From contig CP069300.1 of the NCBI GenBank assembly GCA_016839165.1, forward strand, positions 2,232,001 through 2,296,000: a DNA stretch of 64,000 nucleotides, given 5' to 3'. The position numbers were made by a program, and so were the translations under genes. The stretch's first letter is position 1, and the number at the start of each line of letters is the position of its first letter. The DNA is from Bradyrhizobium sp. PSBB068 (GTDB lineage: Bacteria; Pseudomonadota; Alphaproteobacteria; Rhizobiales; Xanthobacteraceae). Shown here one piece after another: positions 57,977 through 64,000 of the stretch. The notes under the pieces are model-generated. The model saw only the letters and a list, made by a program, of their open reading frames with translations. It had not been told where the DNA came from and made no database searches.

Positions 57977-58411
57977 TTACGCCGGCACGGCGTCCTTCTT
58001 CGACGCGGCGGTCTCCTCGTCGAACGCGGCCGCGATGTCGCGCATGCTGACGACGCCGATCAGGCTGTAATTGTCGATCACAGGCACGTGGCGAATGTGG
58101 TGCTTGGTCATCAGATGACGGATGTGCTCGAGCGTGTCGCTCGATGTGCATGAGACGAGCTGCTGTACCGAGACCAGTTGCGAGACCTTCATGCCGGCAC
58201 CGGCCGCGCCGTGCTCGGCGATCGCGCGCACCACGTCGCGCTCGGTGAACATGCCGACCGCGGTGTTGCCTTCAGTGCGAACGACATCCTTGACCACAAG
58301 CGCGCTGATATTGCTGGCGCGCATCAGCTGCGCGGCGATCGCCACGGTTTCGTTCATGCGAACCGTCGCTACGCGAGGGGTCTTCTTGCGCAGGATATCT
58401 CCGACTTGCAT
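57977..58411 (-). CDS. CBS-domain protein, 144 aa
   Basis: Two CBS motifs forming a Bateman module (about 10-70 and 78-138): TVRMNETVAIAAQLMRASNI, VGMFTERDVVRAIAEHG, then LEHIRHLMTKHHIRHVPVID and IGVVSMRDIAA. Such modules usually bind adenine nucleotides and regulate enzymes or transporters. Start ATG 58411 has an excellent AGGAGG 5 bases upstream. The palindrome TGGTAT-N5-ATACCA lies 35 bases upstream of the start, the same as before the two OxlT genes, suggesting shared control. Confidence 0.88.
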   Translation of the reverse strand: MQVGDILRKKTPRVATVRMNETVAIAAQLMRASNISALVVKDVVRTEGNTAVGMFTERDVVRAIAEHGAAGAGMKVSQLVSVQQLVSCTSSDTLEHIRHLMTKHHIRHVPVIDNYSLIGVVSMRDIAAAFDEETAASKKDAVPA

Positions 58412-58445
58412 GGCAACCTCCTTTGGGTCATCGAGGACAGAATTC

Positions 58446-58462
58446 TGGTATACAAAATACCA
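58446..58462. promoter_or_regulatory. palindromic operator, site A (CBS gene)
   Basis: TGGTAT-ACAAA-ATACCA: a perfect 17-bp inverted repeat upstream of the CBS gene start. It is the best copy of the motif found also at 60109 and 61625. A partial site TGGTATCTGGTAT lies at 58588-58600 in the same spacer. Confidence 0.65.
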
Positions 58463-58612
58463 ATTGTCAACCGAGGTGTTGGCGGAATCTATCACCAGGG
58501 AACAGCTTAAATAGGCAGGTTTGCTGACGTTTCGAACAATTGTGAGCGGTCGTGAGCTCCTCAGCCGATCGGCAGTTCTAGGCTCCATGGTATCTGGTAT
58601 CTCTGTATGCGC

Positions 58613-58643
58613 CAAAAGAAAGAGGCGCACCGAAGTGCGCCTC
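58613..58643 (-). terminator. intrinsic terminator after oxlT copy 1
   Basis: On the minus strand, GAGGCGCAC, loop TTCG, GTGCGCCTC is followed by TTTCTTTT. The 9-bp stem and T-rich tail lie about 70 bases past the transporter stop. Confidence 0.75.
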
Positions 58644-58710
58644 GATCAGTTCGACGGGACATCACAAACCGGGCGGTCTCGGTCAGACCGTCACGATCAC
58701 GCCGTCTCCG

Positions 58711-60027
58711 TCACGCCGTTTTGGCGCCCGGCGCAGTCTCGGTTGCTGCGGCGGCCTCATTGCCGTTGATGAACGTACGGCGCATCGGCTTGATCACGAG
58801 CAGCGCCATCAGCGCCGCGGTGGCGTTGAGCGCAACCGCGATCACGAACACCGCCTGCCAGCCATAGTTGGCCGCAACGATGCTGGCGGCCGGCACCAAG
58901 AGCGCCGCGGTGCCCTTCGCGGTGTAGAGCATGCCGTTGTTGGTGGTCGCGAATTTCGCGCCGAAGGTGTCGCCGCAGGTCGCCGGGAACAGCGAGTAGA
59001 TCTCGCCGAACACGCCGAAATAGACCGCGGTCGCCAGCACGAACACCAGCGGGTTGTGGCCCCAGGTCGACAGCGTCAGCAGCATCAGCGCGCCGGTGCC
59101 GAACGCGATGAACATGGTGTGCTCACGGCCGATATTGTCGGAGACCCAGCCGAAGAACGGCCGTCCGAAACCGTCGAAGATGCGGTCGAGTGAAATCGCA
59201 AACGTCAGCGCCGCCATCTGGAAGCCGGCGAGCGAGACCGGCGTTGTGGCGATCTTGTAGTCGTGCGCGATCGGTGCGATCTGCGCCGCCGCCATCAAGC
59301 CGCCGGAGGCGACCATCACGAACACCAGATACATGACCCAGAAGATCGGGCTGCGCAGCACCTGCGGCGGCGTGAAATCGACCTTGGTCTGCGGCAGGTT
59401 GAGCTGCTTCTTCTTCGGCGGGATCGCGACGGTGGGCGGCTGGATGAAGAAGGCGAGGACGAAGACGATCAAGCCCTGTCCGATGCCGAAATCGAAGAAG
59501 GCGGCCTGATAGCCGCTCGCGGCGATCATGTTGGCGATCGGCACCACGGTCAGCGCGGCGCCGGCGCCGAAGCCGGCCGCGGTTGCGCCGGCGGCAAGGC
59601 CGCGCCGATCGGGAAACCACTTCAGCGCGTTGCCGACGCAGGTGCCGTACACCGCGCCCGCGCCGATGCCGCCGATCACGGCGGCGGTGTAGAGCAAAGT
59701 GAGCGAGTCCGCATAGGAGTTCAGCACCCAGGCGAGCGCGATCATGATGCCGCCGAACATGATGACGAGCCGCGGACCGTATTTGTCGACGAACCAGGCC
59801 TCGACCGGCACCAGCCAGGTCTCCGTCACCACGAAGATCGTGAAGGCGAACTGGATGGCGGCGCGGCCCCAGTGATGCGCGCCGTTGATCGGGTCGACGA
59901 ACAGCGTCCAGCCGTATTGCAGGTTGGCGATCATCGCCATGCACACGATGCCCATCATGAGCTGCAGCCAGCGGAAACCACTCGATGAAGCTTGTGCTTG
60001 TGTTGCGGCGGCATTGCTGGAAACCAT
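58711..60027 (-). CDS. oxlT: MFS transporter, oxalate/formate antiporter-like (copy 1)
   Basis: 438 aa, twelve spans. Family cues are NLQYGWTLFVDPINGAHHWG in span 1 and the following loop, TWLVPVEAWFVDKYGPR (loop 2-3 signature) and YGTCVGNALKWFPDRRGLA. These match OxlT-type proteins, which exchange oxalate for formate or import related acids. ATG 60027 is the start; the open frame to 60192 crosses the operator at 60109, so it is not used. It is a tandem paralogue of the gene at 60275, and has its own operator and terminator. Confidence 0.85.
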   Translation of the reverse strand: MVSSNAAATQAQASSSGFRWLQLMMGIVCMAMIANLQYGWTLFVDPINGAHHWGRAAIQFAFTIFVVTETWLVPVEAWFVDKYGPRLVIMFGGIMIALAWVLNSYADSLTLLYTAAVIGGIGAGAVYGTCVGNALKWFPDRRGLAAGATAAGFGAGAALTVVPIANMIAASGYQAAFFDFGIGQGLIVFVLAFFIQPPTVAIPPKKKQLNLPQTKVDFTPPQVLRSPIFWVMYLVFVMVASGGLMAAAQIAPIAHDYKIATTPVSLAGFQMAALTFAISLDRIFDGFGRPFFGWVSDNIGREHTMFIAFGTGALMLLTLSTWGHNPLVFVLATAVYFGVFGEIYSLFPATCGDTFGAKFATTNNGMLYTAKGTAALLVPAASIVAANYGWQAVFVIAVALNATAALMALLVIKPMRRTFINGNEAAAATETAPGAKTA

Positions 60028-60108
60028 CAAATCCTCCCGAGCGCGCTGGTGTTCTTGTGACCCAGTGTCGCAATTGTTGTGGCGTATCGTCGCAAGCTCG
60101 GCGGATGT

Positions 60109-60125
60109 TGGTATACTATATTCCA
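60109..60125. promoter_or_regulatory. palindromic operator, site B (oxlT copy 1)
   Basis: TGGTAT-ACTAT-ATTCCA matches 11 of the 12 half-site bases of site A. It lies 82 bases upstream of the copy 1 start codon. Confidence 0.6.
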
Positions 60126-60210
60126 GAAAGCAAGCCTGTCGTTCTGCTGCGTCGCAGCAAAACTGGCATACGACGCGCCGGTTCGCTCCCATTCGAACTC
60201 CTGCCGGACG

Positions 60211-60244
60211 CCGAAAATGACGACGCCCGGCGTTCAGCCGGGCG
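60211..60244 (-). terminator. intrinsic terminator after oxlT copy 2
   Basis: On the minus strand, CGCCCGGC, loop TGAAC, GCCGGGCG is followed by TCGTCATTTTCGG. It lies 30 bases past the stop of the gene ending at 60275, separating it from copy 1. Confidence 0.6.
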
Positions 60245-60274
60245 CTTTCGTCAGCAGCAGCGTCGCGCGTTGCA

Positions 60275-61570
60275 CTAAGCCATCGCCGCCGATTTCTCGA
60301 CCACGATTTTCCGCCACGGTTTGAGCACCGCGATTGCTAGCAGCGAGGCGAGGATGTTGGCGCCCGCGGCGATGACGAACACATTGTCCCAATGGCCCGA
60401 CGTCTGCTGCATGTAGTTGGCGATCGGCACCAAGAGCGCCGCGGTGCCTTTCGCGGTGTAGAGCAGGCCCGCATTGGTGGTGGCGAACTTGGCGCCGAAC
60501 GTGTCGGTGCAGGTCGAGGGGAACAGCGAGTAGATCTCGCCCCAGGCAAAGAACACGAAGCCCGAGAGCAGCACGAACCAGATGGGATCGTGACCCCAGA
60601 GATAGAGCATCCAGATGCCAAAGCCTTCCATGCCGAACGCGATGAACATCGTGTTTTCGCGGCCGATCATGTCGGAGATCCAGCCGAAGAACGGACGGGT
60701 CAGGCCGTTGAGCACGCGGTCGATGGTCGCGGCGAAGGTCACCGCCGTCATGGTCATGCCGATCAGCGTCACCGGAACGCTGTCGACCTTCCAGTCGACC
60801 GCGATCGGCTTCAGGTTCGCCGTCACCATCAAGCCGCCGGCGCCGACGATCACGAACATGAAGTACATCAGCCAGAAGATCGGCTGCCGCAGCACTTCGG
60901 TCGGCTGATAGTTGCGCCTAGTCTGGATCAGCTTGGCGTTCTGCACCACCTGCGGCACTTGCCCGGCCTTCGGCGCGAGCAGGAAGAAGGCGAGCAGCAC
61001 GATGATGATGCCCTGGCCGAGACCGAAATAGAGGAAAGTGGTCTGGAAGCCGGAGTCCTTGATCATCGCCTGGATCGGCGCCACCGTGAGCGCGGAGCCC
61101 GCGCCGAAGCCGGCCGCGGTGATGCCTGCCGCCAGCCCGCGCTTGTCGGGAAACCATTTCAGCGCATTGCCGACGCAGGTGCCGTAGACGCCGCCGGCGC
61201 CGATGCCGGCGATGATCATGCCGAGATAGTAGCCGTTCAGCGAGGTCGCCTGCGCGTTGATCGCCCAACCGATCGCGCAGAGAATGCCGCCGATCAGCAC
61301 GACGAGGCGCGGACCGTATTTATCGACGAACCAGCCCTCGACCGGCACCAGCCAGGTCTCGAACAGCACAAAGAGTGTGAAGGCCCACTGGATCGATGCA
61401 CGATCCCATCCAAACGTCTTCTGGATGTCGGGGACGAAGAACGTCCACCCGTATTGATAGTTTGCGATCATCACCATCGCGGCGACGCCGATCGCGAGTT
61501 GCGTCCAGCGATAGGCGTCGCTGACGCGCGCGGCCGCGGGGGCCGCCGTTGCCTGAACCATGTCCGACAT
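60275..61570 (-). CDS. oxlT: MFS transporter, oxalate/formate antiporter-like (copy 2)
   Basis: 431 aa, twelve spans. NYQYGWTFFVPDIQKTFGWD, ETWLVPVEGWFVDKYGPR and YGTCVGNALKWFPDKRGLA align with copy 1, so the two arose by duplication. Small differences in span 1 and in the central loop may give different substrates (oxalate, formate, glyoxylate or similar). With formate dehydrogenase encoded about 15 kb away, exchange of oxalate for formate would fit the metabolism, but the oxalate-degrading frc/oxc genes are not in the window. Confidence 0.85.
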   Translation of the reverse strand: MSDMVQATAAPAAARVSDAYRWTQLAIGVAAMVMIANYQYGWTFFVPDIQKTFGWDRASIQWAFTLFVLFETWLVPVEGWFVDKYGPRLVVLIGGILCAIGWAINAQATSLNGYYLGMIIAGIGAGGVYGTCVGNALKWFPDKRGLAAGITAAGFGAGSALTVAPIQAMIKDSGFQTTFLYFGLGQGIIIVLLAFFLLAPKAGQVPQVVQNAKLIQTRRNYQPTEVLRQPIFWLMYFMFVIVGAGGLMVTANLKPIAVDWKVDSVPVTLIGMTMTAVTFAATIDRVLNGLTRPFFGWISDMIGRENTMFIAFGMEGFGIWMLYLWGHDPIWFVLLSGFVFFAWGEIYSLFPSTCTDTFGAKFATTNAGLLYTAKGTAALLVPIANYMQQTSGHWDNVFVIAAGANILASLLAIAVLKPWRKIVVEKSAAMA

Positions 61571-61624
61571 TCATCCTCCCAGTGCGCGCTTTGTCATTCT
61601 GCTTGTGGCGCGGCGCGATCATCT

Positions 61625-61641
61625 TGGTATTCGATATGCCA
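61625..61641. promoter_or_regulatory. palindromic operator, site C (oxlT copy 2)
   Basis: TGGTAT-TCGAT-ATGCCA, with the arms extended by CT and AG to CTTGGTAT/ATGCCAAG. It matches 11 of 12 half-site bases and lies 55 bases upstream of the copy 2 start codon. Confidence 0.6.
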
Positions 61642-61720
61642 AGGTTCAAGCTGGCGCAGGGGCAGCGTGCGCATATGCCGCAGAAGACTCAGCAGCTGCG
61701 CGAACACTAGTTCGGCGCGC

Positions 61721-61749
61721 AAAAAAATGGCCCCGGAAATCGGGGCCAT
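61721..61749 (-). terminator. intrinsic terminator of the 50-aa gene
   Basis: On the minus strand, ATGGCCCCG, loop ATTTC, CGGGGCCAT is followed by seven T's. Strong textbook terminator, 78 bases past the stop of the small gene. Confidence 0.85.
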
Positions 61750-61826
61750 TGGTCGAAGGTTCAATGTCAGGTCGCATCTTGCAGCGAAACGCGCGCGCGC
61801 TTGAGTGCGACGGGAATCCCCGTGTG

Positions 61827-61979
61827 TCAGAGGCCGAAGCGCGGCAGGTCGCCGTTGCGGTTGGAGATCTCCGCGCTCTTCATCAGCAGGCGGTCGATCG
61901 TGGCAAGCAGACGGCCGAACAAGGAGGAAGAGGGCGCGAGCGCGATGGCAGTGGTCTTGATGGCAGTGGTCTTGGACAT
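61827..61979 (-). CDS. 50-residue peptide gene in the oxalate transporter cluster
   Basis: ATG 61979 has AAGGGGA 5 bases upstream. The product is a 50-aa peptide: a Thr/Ala/Ile-rich N-terminus (MSKTTAIKTTAIALAPSSS), an amphipathic helix (LFGRLLATIDRLLMKSAEIS) and a conserved-looking end NRNGDLPRFGL. There is no signal peptide. It has its own strong terminator and a weak copy of the palindromic operator 58 bases upstream, so it is an independent unit. I do not recognise a family; a regulator or membrane-associated peptide linked to the OxlT genes is possible. Confidence 0.7.
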   Translation of the reverse strand: MSKTTAIKTTAIALAPSSSLFGRLLATIDRLLMKSAEISNRNGDLPRFGL

Positions 61980-62037
61980 TGACGTCCCCTTTGGCTGGAG
62001 GCCGGCAACAAGCCGCCTTATCGTCTGCAGCCAAATT

Positions 62038-62054
62038 ATGTATACCAGATGCCA
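62038..62054. promoter_or_regulatory. weak palindromic operator, site D (50-aa gene)
   Basis: ATGTAT-ACCAG-ATGCCA matches 9 of 12 half-site bases of site A. It is supported mainly by position. Confidence 0.35.
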
Positions 62055-62170
62055 CATGCAACGAGCTTGTTTGCATAGCAGCATGCGGTACTGTGCATTG
62101 CAGCAAAATGGGCCGATTGGCATCCCAGATTGATCGGAGGCCCCCAACCCGGGGACTGCCGTCAGAAAGA

Positions 62171-62194
62171 AAGGCCGCCCAAATGGGCGGCCTT
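62171..62194 (-). terminator. intrinsic terminator after the DUF2147 gene
   Basis: AAGGCCGCCC-AAAT-GGGCGGCCTT: a perfect 10-bp stem, followed on the minus strand by TTCTTTC. It lies 56 bases past the gene stop. Confidence 0.75.
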
Positions 62195-62250
62195 GAGTGA
62201 CTGGGTTTGCGTTTCTTCTTGGCCGGTGGAAGGGTCGGGGCCAGATCCCT

Positions 62251-62757
62251 TCACCGCGTCCAGTCTTCGCCCGCGCACAGCGATCCCATGCAGCCGCGGA
62301 CGTTCAGCGTGCCCGACGACACCAGCGTCACCGAGCTCTCATAGGTCTTGCCGTCGTCGGCGTTGTAGATCCGGCCCGCCCATTTGTTCGGGCCTGCCGG
62401 CTGCATGTTGATGAACAGCGAGATGCCCATCACCGGCCGGGTCCGCTGCGCGGGATCGGCATTCTTGTCGTCGAGCTGCGGCTTGCCGGTGGCCTTGTCG
62501 GTCGGCTCCTTCAGCCAGACGACGCGGCCGCACAGCGCGGCGCCGCAGCGATGGACCTTGATCCTGGCGTCGCCGGACTGGGTCAGCCAGACGCCTGCCG
62601 GATCGTTGGCCCTGTCGATGGCTTTGGCGGCGTCGGCGGTGCCGCCGAGCAGCGGGATGTGGAACGCGGCCACGATCAGGCGGCGGGCAAGGTGAGCATG
62701 GATCAGCTGCTTTAAGGCCCAAAGCGGGCCGTCGTGGTCTGGAATTACTATCATCAT
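62251..62757 (-). CDS. exported DUF2147 protein
   Basis: 168 aa. A hydrophobic export signal (RLIVAAFHIPLLGGTADAA) sits after about 25 N-terminal residues; the DUF2147 domain begins with PAGVWLTQSGDARIKVHRCG and contains GVWL, CGRVVWLKEP, WAGRIYNADDGKTY and a terminal GCMGSLC-GEDWTR. The family is a periplasmic lipocalin-like beta barrel of unknown function. The long N-terminus suggests the real start is downstream of ATG 62757/62754, but no better start codon is in frame. Confidence 0.82.
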   Translation of the reverse strand: MMIVIPDHDGPLWALKQLIHAHLARRLIVAAFHIPLLGGTADAAKAIDRANDPAGVWLTQSGDARIKVHRCGAALCGRVVWLKEPTDKATGKPQLDDKNADPAQRTRPVMGISLFINMQPAGPNKWAGRIYNADDGKTYESSVTLVSSGTLNVRGCMGSLCAGEDWTR

Positions 62758-62765
62758 CCACCTTC

Positions 62766-62796
62766 TTCATGAAAAATTTCATGATAAACATGAAAT
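62766..62796. promoter_or_regulatory. 21-bp perfect palindrome with an extra half-site
   Basis: ATTTCATG-ATAAA-CATGAAAT (62776-62796) is a perfect inverted repeat, preceded by TTCATGAA (62766-62773). It sits in the A+T-rich divergent promoter between the DUF2147 and DUF2975 genes, and is a strong operator candidate. Confidence 0.6.
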
Positions 62797-62891
62797 AAAT
62801 CACGTTTTAGGTTGAGTCAACAACATTACCAAGGCATGATGCATCCCAGCCGTAATGGCCTGTTTGGCAAAATTTTTTTCGGGTGGGTGCG

Positions 62892-63449
62892 ATGGGGATA
62901 TCGGTGCGTGAGCAGCGCCAGCTTTGGTTTCGAAGGCTCGATCGGGCGTTCTGGGTGATCTGGGCCGCGCTGCCGGTGGTGCTGTGGCTGGCCTATCAGC
63001 GCACCATCACCGCCTCGGCCACGATCGCCGAGAGCCTCACCGGCGAGCAGGCGAAATGCGCCGCCATCGTCGCCAACCCGCTCGCCATGTCGGCGAAGGG
63101 CCAGGTGCTGTTCTGGTCGCTGTTCGCGCTTGGGGTATCGTTTTACGCGGTGCTGATCGGCATCCTTCATCGCATGGTCAACCGATTCGCCAATGGGCGG
63201 ATCTTCGTGTCCGAAACGCTGCAAGGTGTCTGGTGGATGGGGATCTTCCTGGTGGTCTGGCCGTTTGTGGATACGATCACGACCATTGCGGTGAGCTATG
63301 CCCTGTACCAGCTCGGCGACATCAAGTTCTTCCTGCCGAGCTACGGCGTCGACGTCAGCACCGTCGCCGGCGGCGTCTTCCTGATGGCGCTGAAATTCGT
63401 GATCGAGCACGCCATCCTGTTGCAGTCCGAAAACGACCTGACGATCTGA
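62892..63449 (+). CDS. DUF2975 membrane protein
   Basis: 185 aa with four membrane segments (about residues 18-38, 70-92, 112-132 and 150-172). RFANGRIFVSETLQGVWWMG between spans two and three is the family signature. DUF2975 proteins are usually paired with a YozG-type Cro-like regulator, as here, and their function is unknown. ATG 62892 follows GGGTGGG; a GTG at 62883 is an alternative. Confidence 0.82.
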   Translation: MGISVREQRQLWFRRLDRAFWVIWAALPVVLWLAYQRTITASATIAESLTGEQAKCAAIVANPLAMSAKGQVLFWSLFALGVSFYAVLIGILHRMVNRFANGRIFVSETLQGVWWMGIFLVVWPFVDTITTIAVSYALYQLGDIKFFLPSYGVDVSTVAGGVFLMALKFVIEHAILLQSENDLTI

Positions 63450-63453
63450 GGTG

Positions 63454-63702
63454 ATGCCGGTGCCCATCGTGGTGAACCTCGACGTCATGCTCGCAAAGCG
63501 CAAGCGCCGCCTCGGAGACCTTGCCGACGCGATCGGCATCTCGATCCAGAACCTGTCGATCCTGAAAACCGGCAAGGCCAAGGCGATGCGTTTCTCGACA
63601 CTGTCGGCAATCTGCCGCGAGCTGGACTGCCGGCCGGGGGATATTTTGGAATATGTGCCGGGTGATGAGGGCGGGGACAGCCAGAGCGGTGAGGGCGGTT
63701 GA
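63454..63702 (+). CDS. Cro/C1-type (YozG-like) regulator
   Basis: 82-aa helix-turn-helix protein: LDVMLAKRKRRLGDLADAIG, SIQNLSILKTGKAKAMRFST and CRELDCRPGDILEYVP are typical of YozG. It starts within a few bases of the DUF2975 stop (GTG 63451 or ATG 63454), so the two are one operon. It may regulate its own operon through the palindrome at 62776, which is not proven. Confidence 0.85.
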   Translation: MPVPIVVNLDVMLAKRKRRLGDLADAIGISIQNLSILKTGKAKAMRFSTLSAICRELDCRPGDILEYVPGDEGGDSQSGEGG

Positions 63703-63735
63703 TTGGAGGCGCGATTCCCGCGCGCCGACGGCCTC

Positions 63736-64000
63736 TCAACTCATCCAGCGCGGCAGCGGCAGATTCTTCTTGCGCAGGAAATCCGGATTGAAGAGCTTGG
63801 ACTGGTAGCGTTGGCCGCCGTCGGCGAGGATGGTGACAATGGTCTTGCCGGGGCCGAGGTCGCGCGCAAGCCGCATCGCTCCGACGATGTTGATCGCACT
63901 CGAGCCGCCCAGCACCAATCCCTCATGTTCGATCAGGTCGAACAGGACAGGGAGCGCCTCCTCATCCGTGATTTGGTAGGCGATGTCGATCGGCGCGCCT
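63736..64000 (-). CDS. cysK: cysteine synthase-like PLP enzyme, C-terminal part
   Basis: Only the last 87 residues lie in the window; the gene continues past the right edge. ITDEEALPVLFDLIEHEGLV, LGGSSAINIVGAMRLARDLG and TIVTILADGGQRYQSKLFNP are the C-terminal part of O-acetylserine sulfhydrylase/cystathionine-beta-synthase fold enzymes, including the phosphate-side GGSSA loop. End KKNLPLPRWM matches long-tailed CysK. The first residues and catalytic lysine are outside the window. Confidence 0.85.
   Translation of the reverse strand, partial: GAPIDIAYQITDEEALPVLFDLIEHEGLVLGGSSAINIVGAMRLARDLGPGKTIVTILADGGQRYQSKLFNPDFLRKKNLPLPRWMS

Overview
This is a GC-rich chromosomal window that looks like Bradyrhizobium or a very close relative (Nitrobacteraceae, Rhizobiales). 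The assignment rests on gene order and family content: a cycHJKL-type cytochrome c maturation operon followed by degP, an OmpR-type two-component pair and glnE; an NAD-linked FdsGBA-FdhD-FdsD formate dehydrogenase operon; tandem OxlT-type transporters; a FeuPQ-like pair; and dispersed palindromic intergenic repeats of a kind familiar from this group. It is inference, because no database search was run. No tRNA, rRNA, CRISPR array or complete insertion sequence was seen.

Layout. 0-16.9 kb is a surface-polysaccharide region: UDP-glucuronate epimerase, small unknown proteins, an orphan IS3-OrfA-like DNA-binding protein, a polyprenyl-phosphate sugar transferase, a PPP-type phosphatase, an O-antigen ligase-like membrane protein, remnants of dTDP-rhamnose synthesis, UDP-glucose dehydrogenase, a GT2 glycosyltransferase, GalE and a VanZ-like protein. 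17.3-19.6 kb holds a PhoP/FeuP-type response regulator and its kinase. 19.7-25.7 kb is a six-gene operon (SDR, hydrolase, SDR, DUF427, SDR, MFS exporter) divergent from a LysR regulator. 25.9-39 kb is the cytochrome c maturation / DegP / two-component / GlnE block. 39.2-46.3 kb is the formate dehydrogenase operon with a divergent LysR gene. 46.3-57.7 kb is mixed housekeeping: GNAT, FolB-like, a PleC-like kinase, a CDF metal exporter, an L,D-transpeptidase, an RlpA-like protein, a quinone oxidoreductase, a hydrolase and a nitronate monooxygenase-like protein. 58-62 kb is an oxalate/formate transporter cluster with a CBS-domain protein and a 50-residue peptide. The end holds DUF2147, a DUF2975 plus Cro-like pair, and the 3' part of a cysteine synthase.

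Two observations stand out. First, the stretch from 9.77 to 15.37 kb is decaying: an exported protein is cut by one in-frame amber codon; an export-lipoprotein signal peptide is fused to the C-terminal half of RmlC; RmlD has a +1 frameshift; a GT2 enzyme stops halfway through its catalytic domain with an unrelated tail; and a small exported protein is shifted by -1. The nucleotide-sugar genes ugd and galE beside them are intact. This suggests either a strain whose capsule/EPS locus has recently been deleted and is eroding, or local sequence/assembly errors. Second, a 17-bp palindrome of the form TGGTAT-N5-ATACCA lies upstream of the CBS-domain gene and of both OxlT genes, with a weaker version before the 50-residue peptide gene. 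Together with four minus-strand hairpins that resemble terminators, it defines what looks like a small co-regulated set of separate transcription units.
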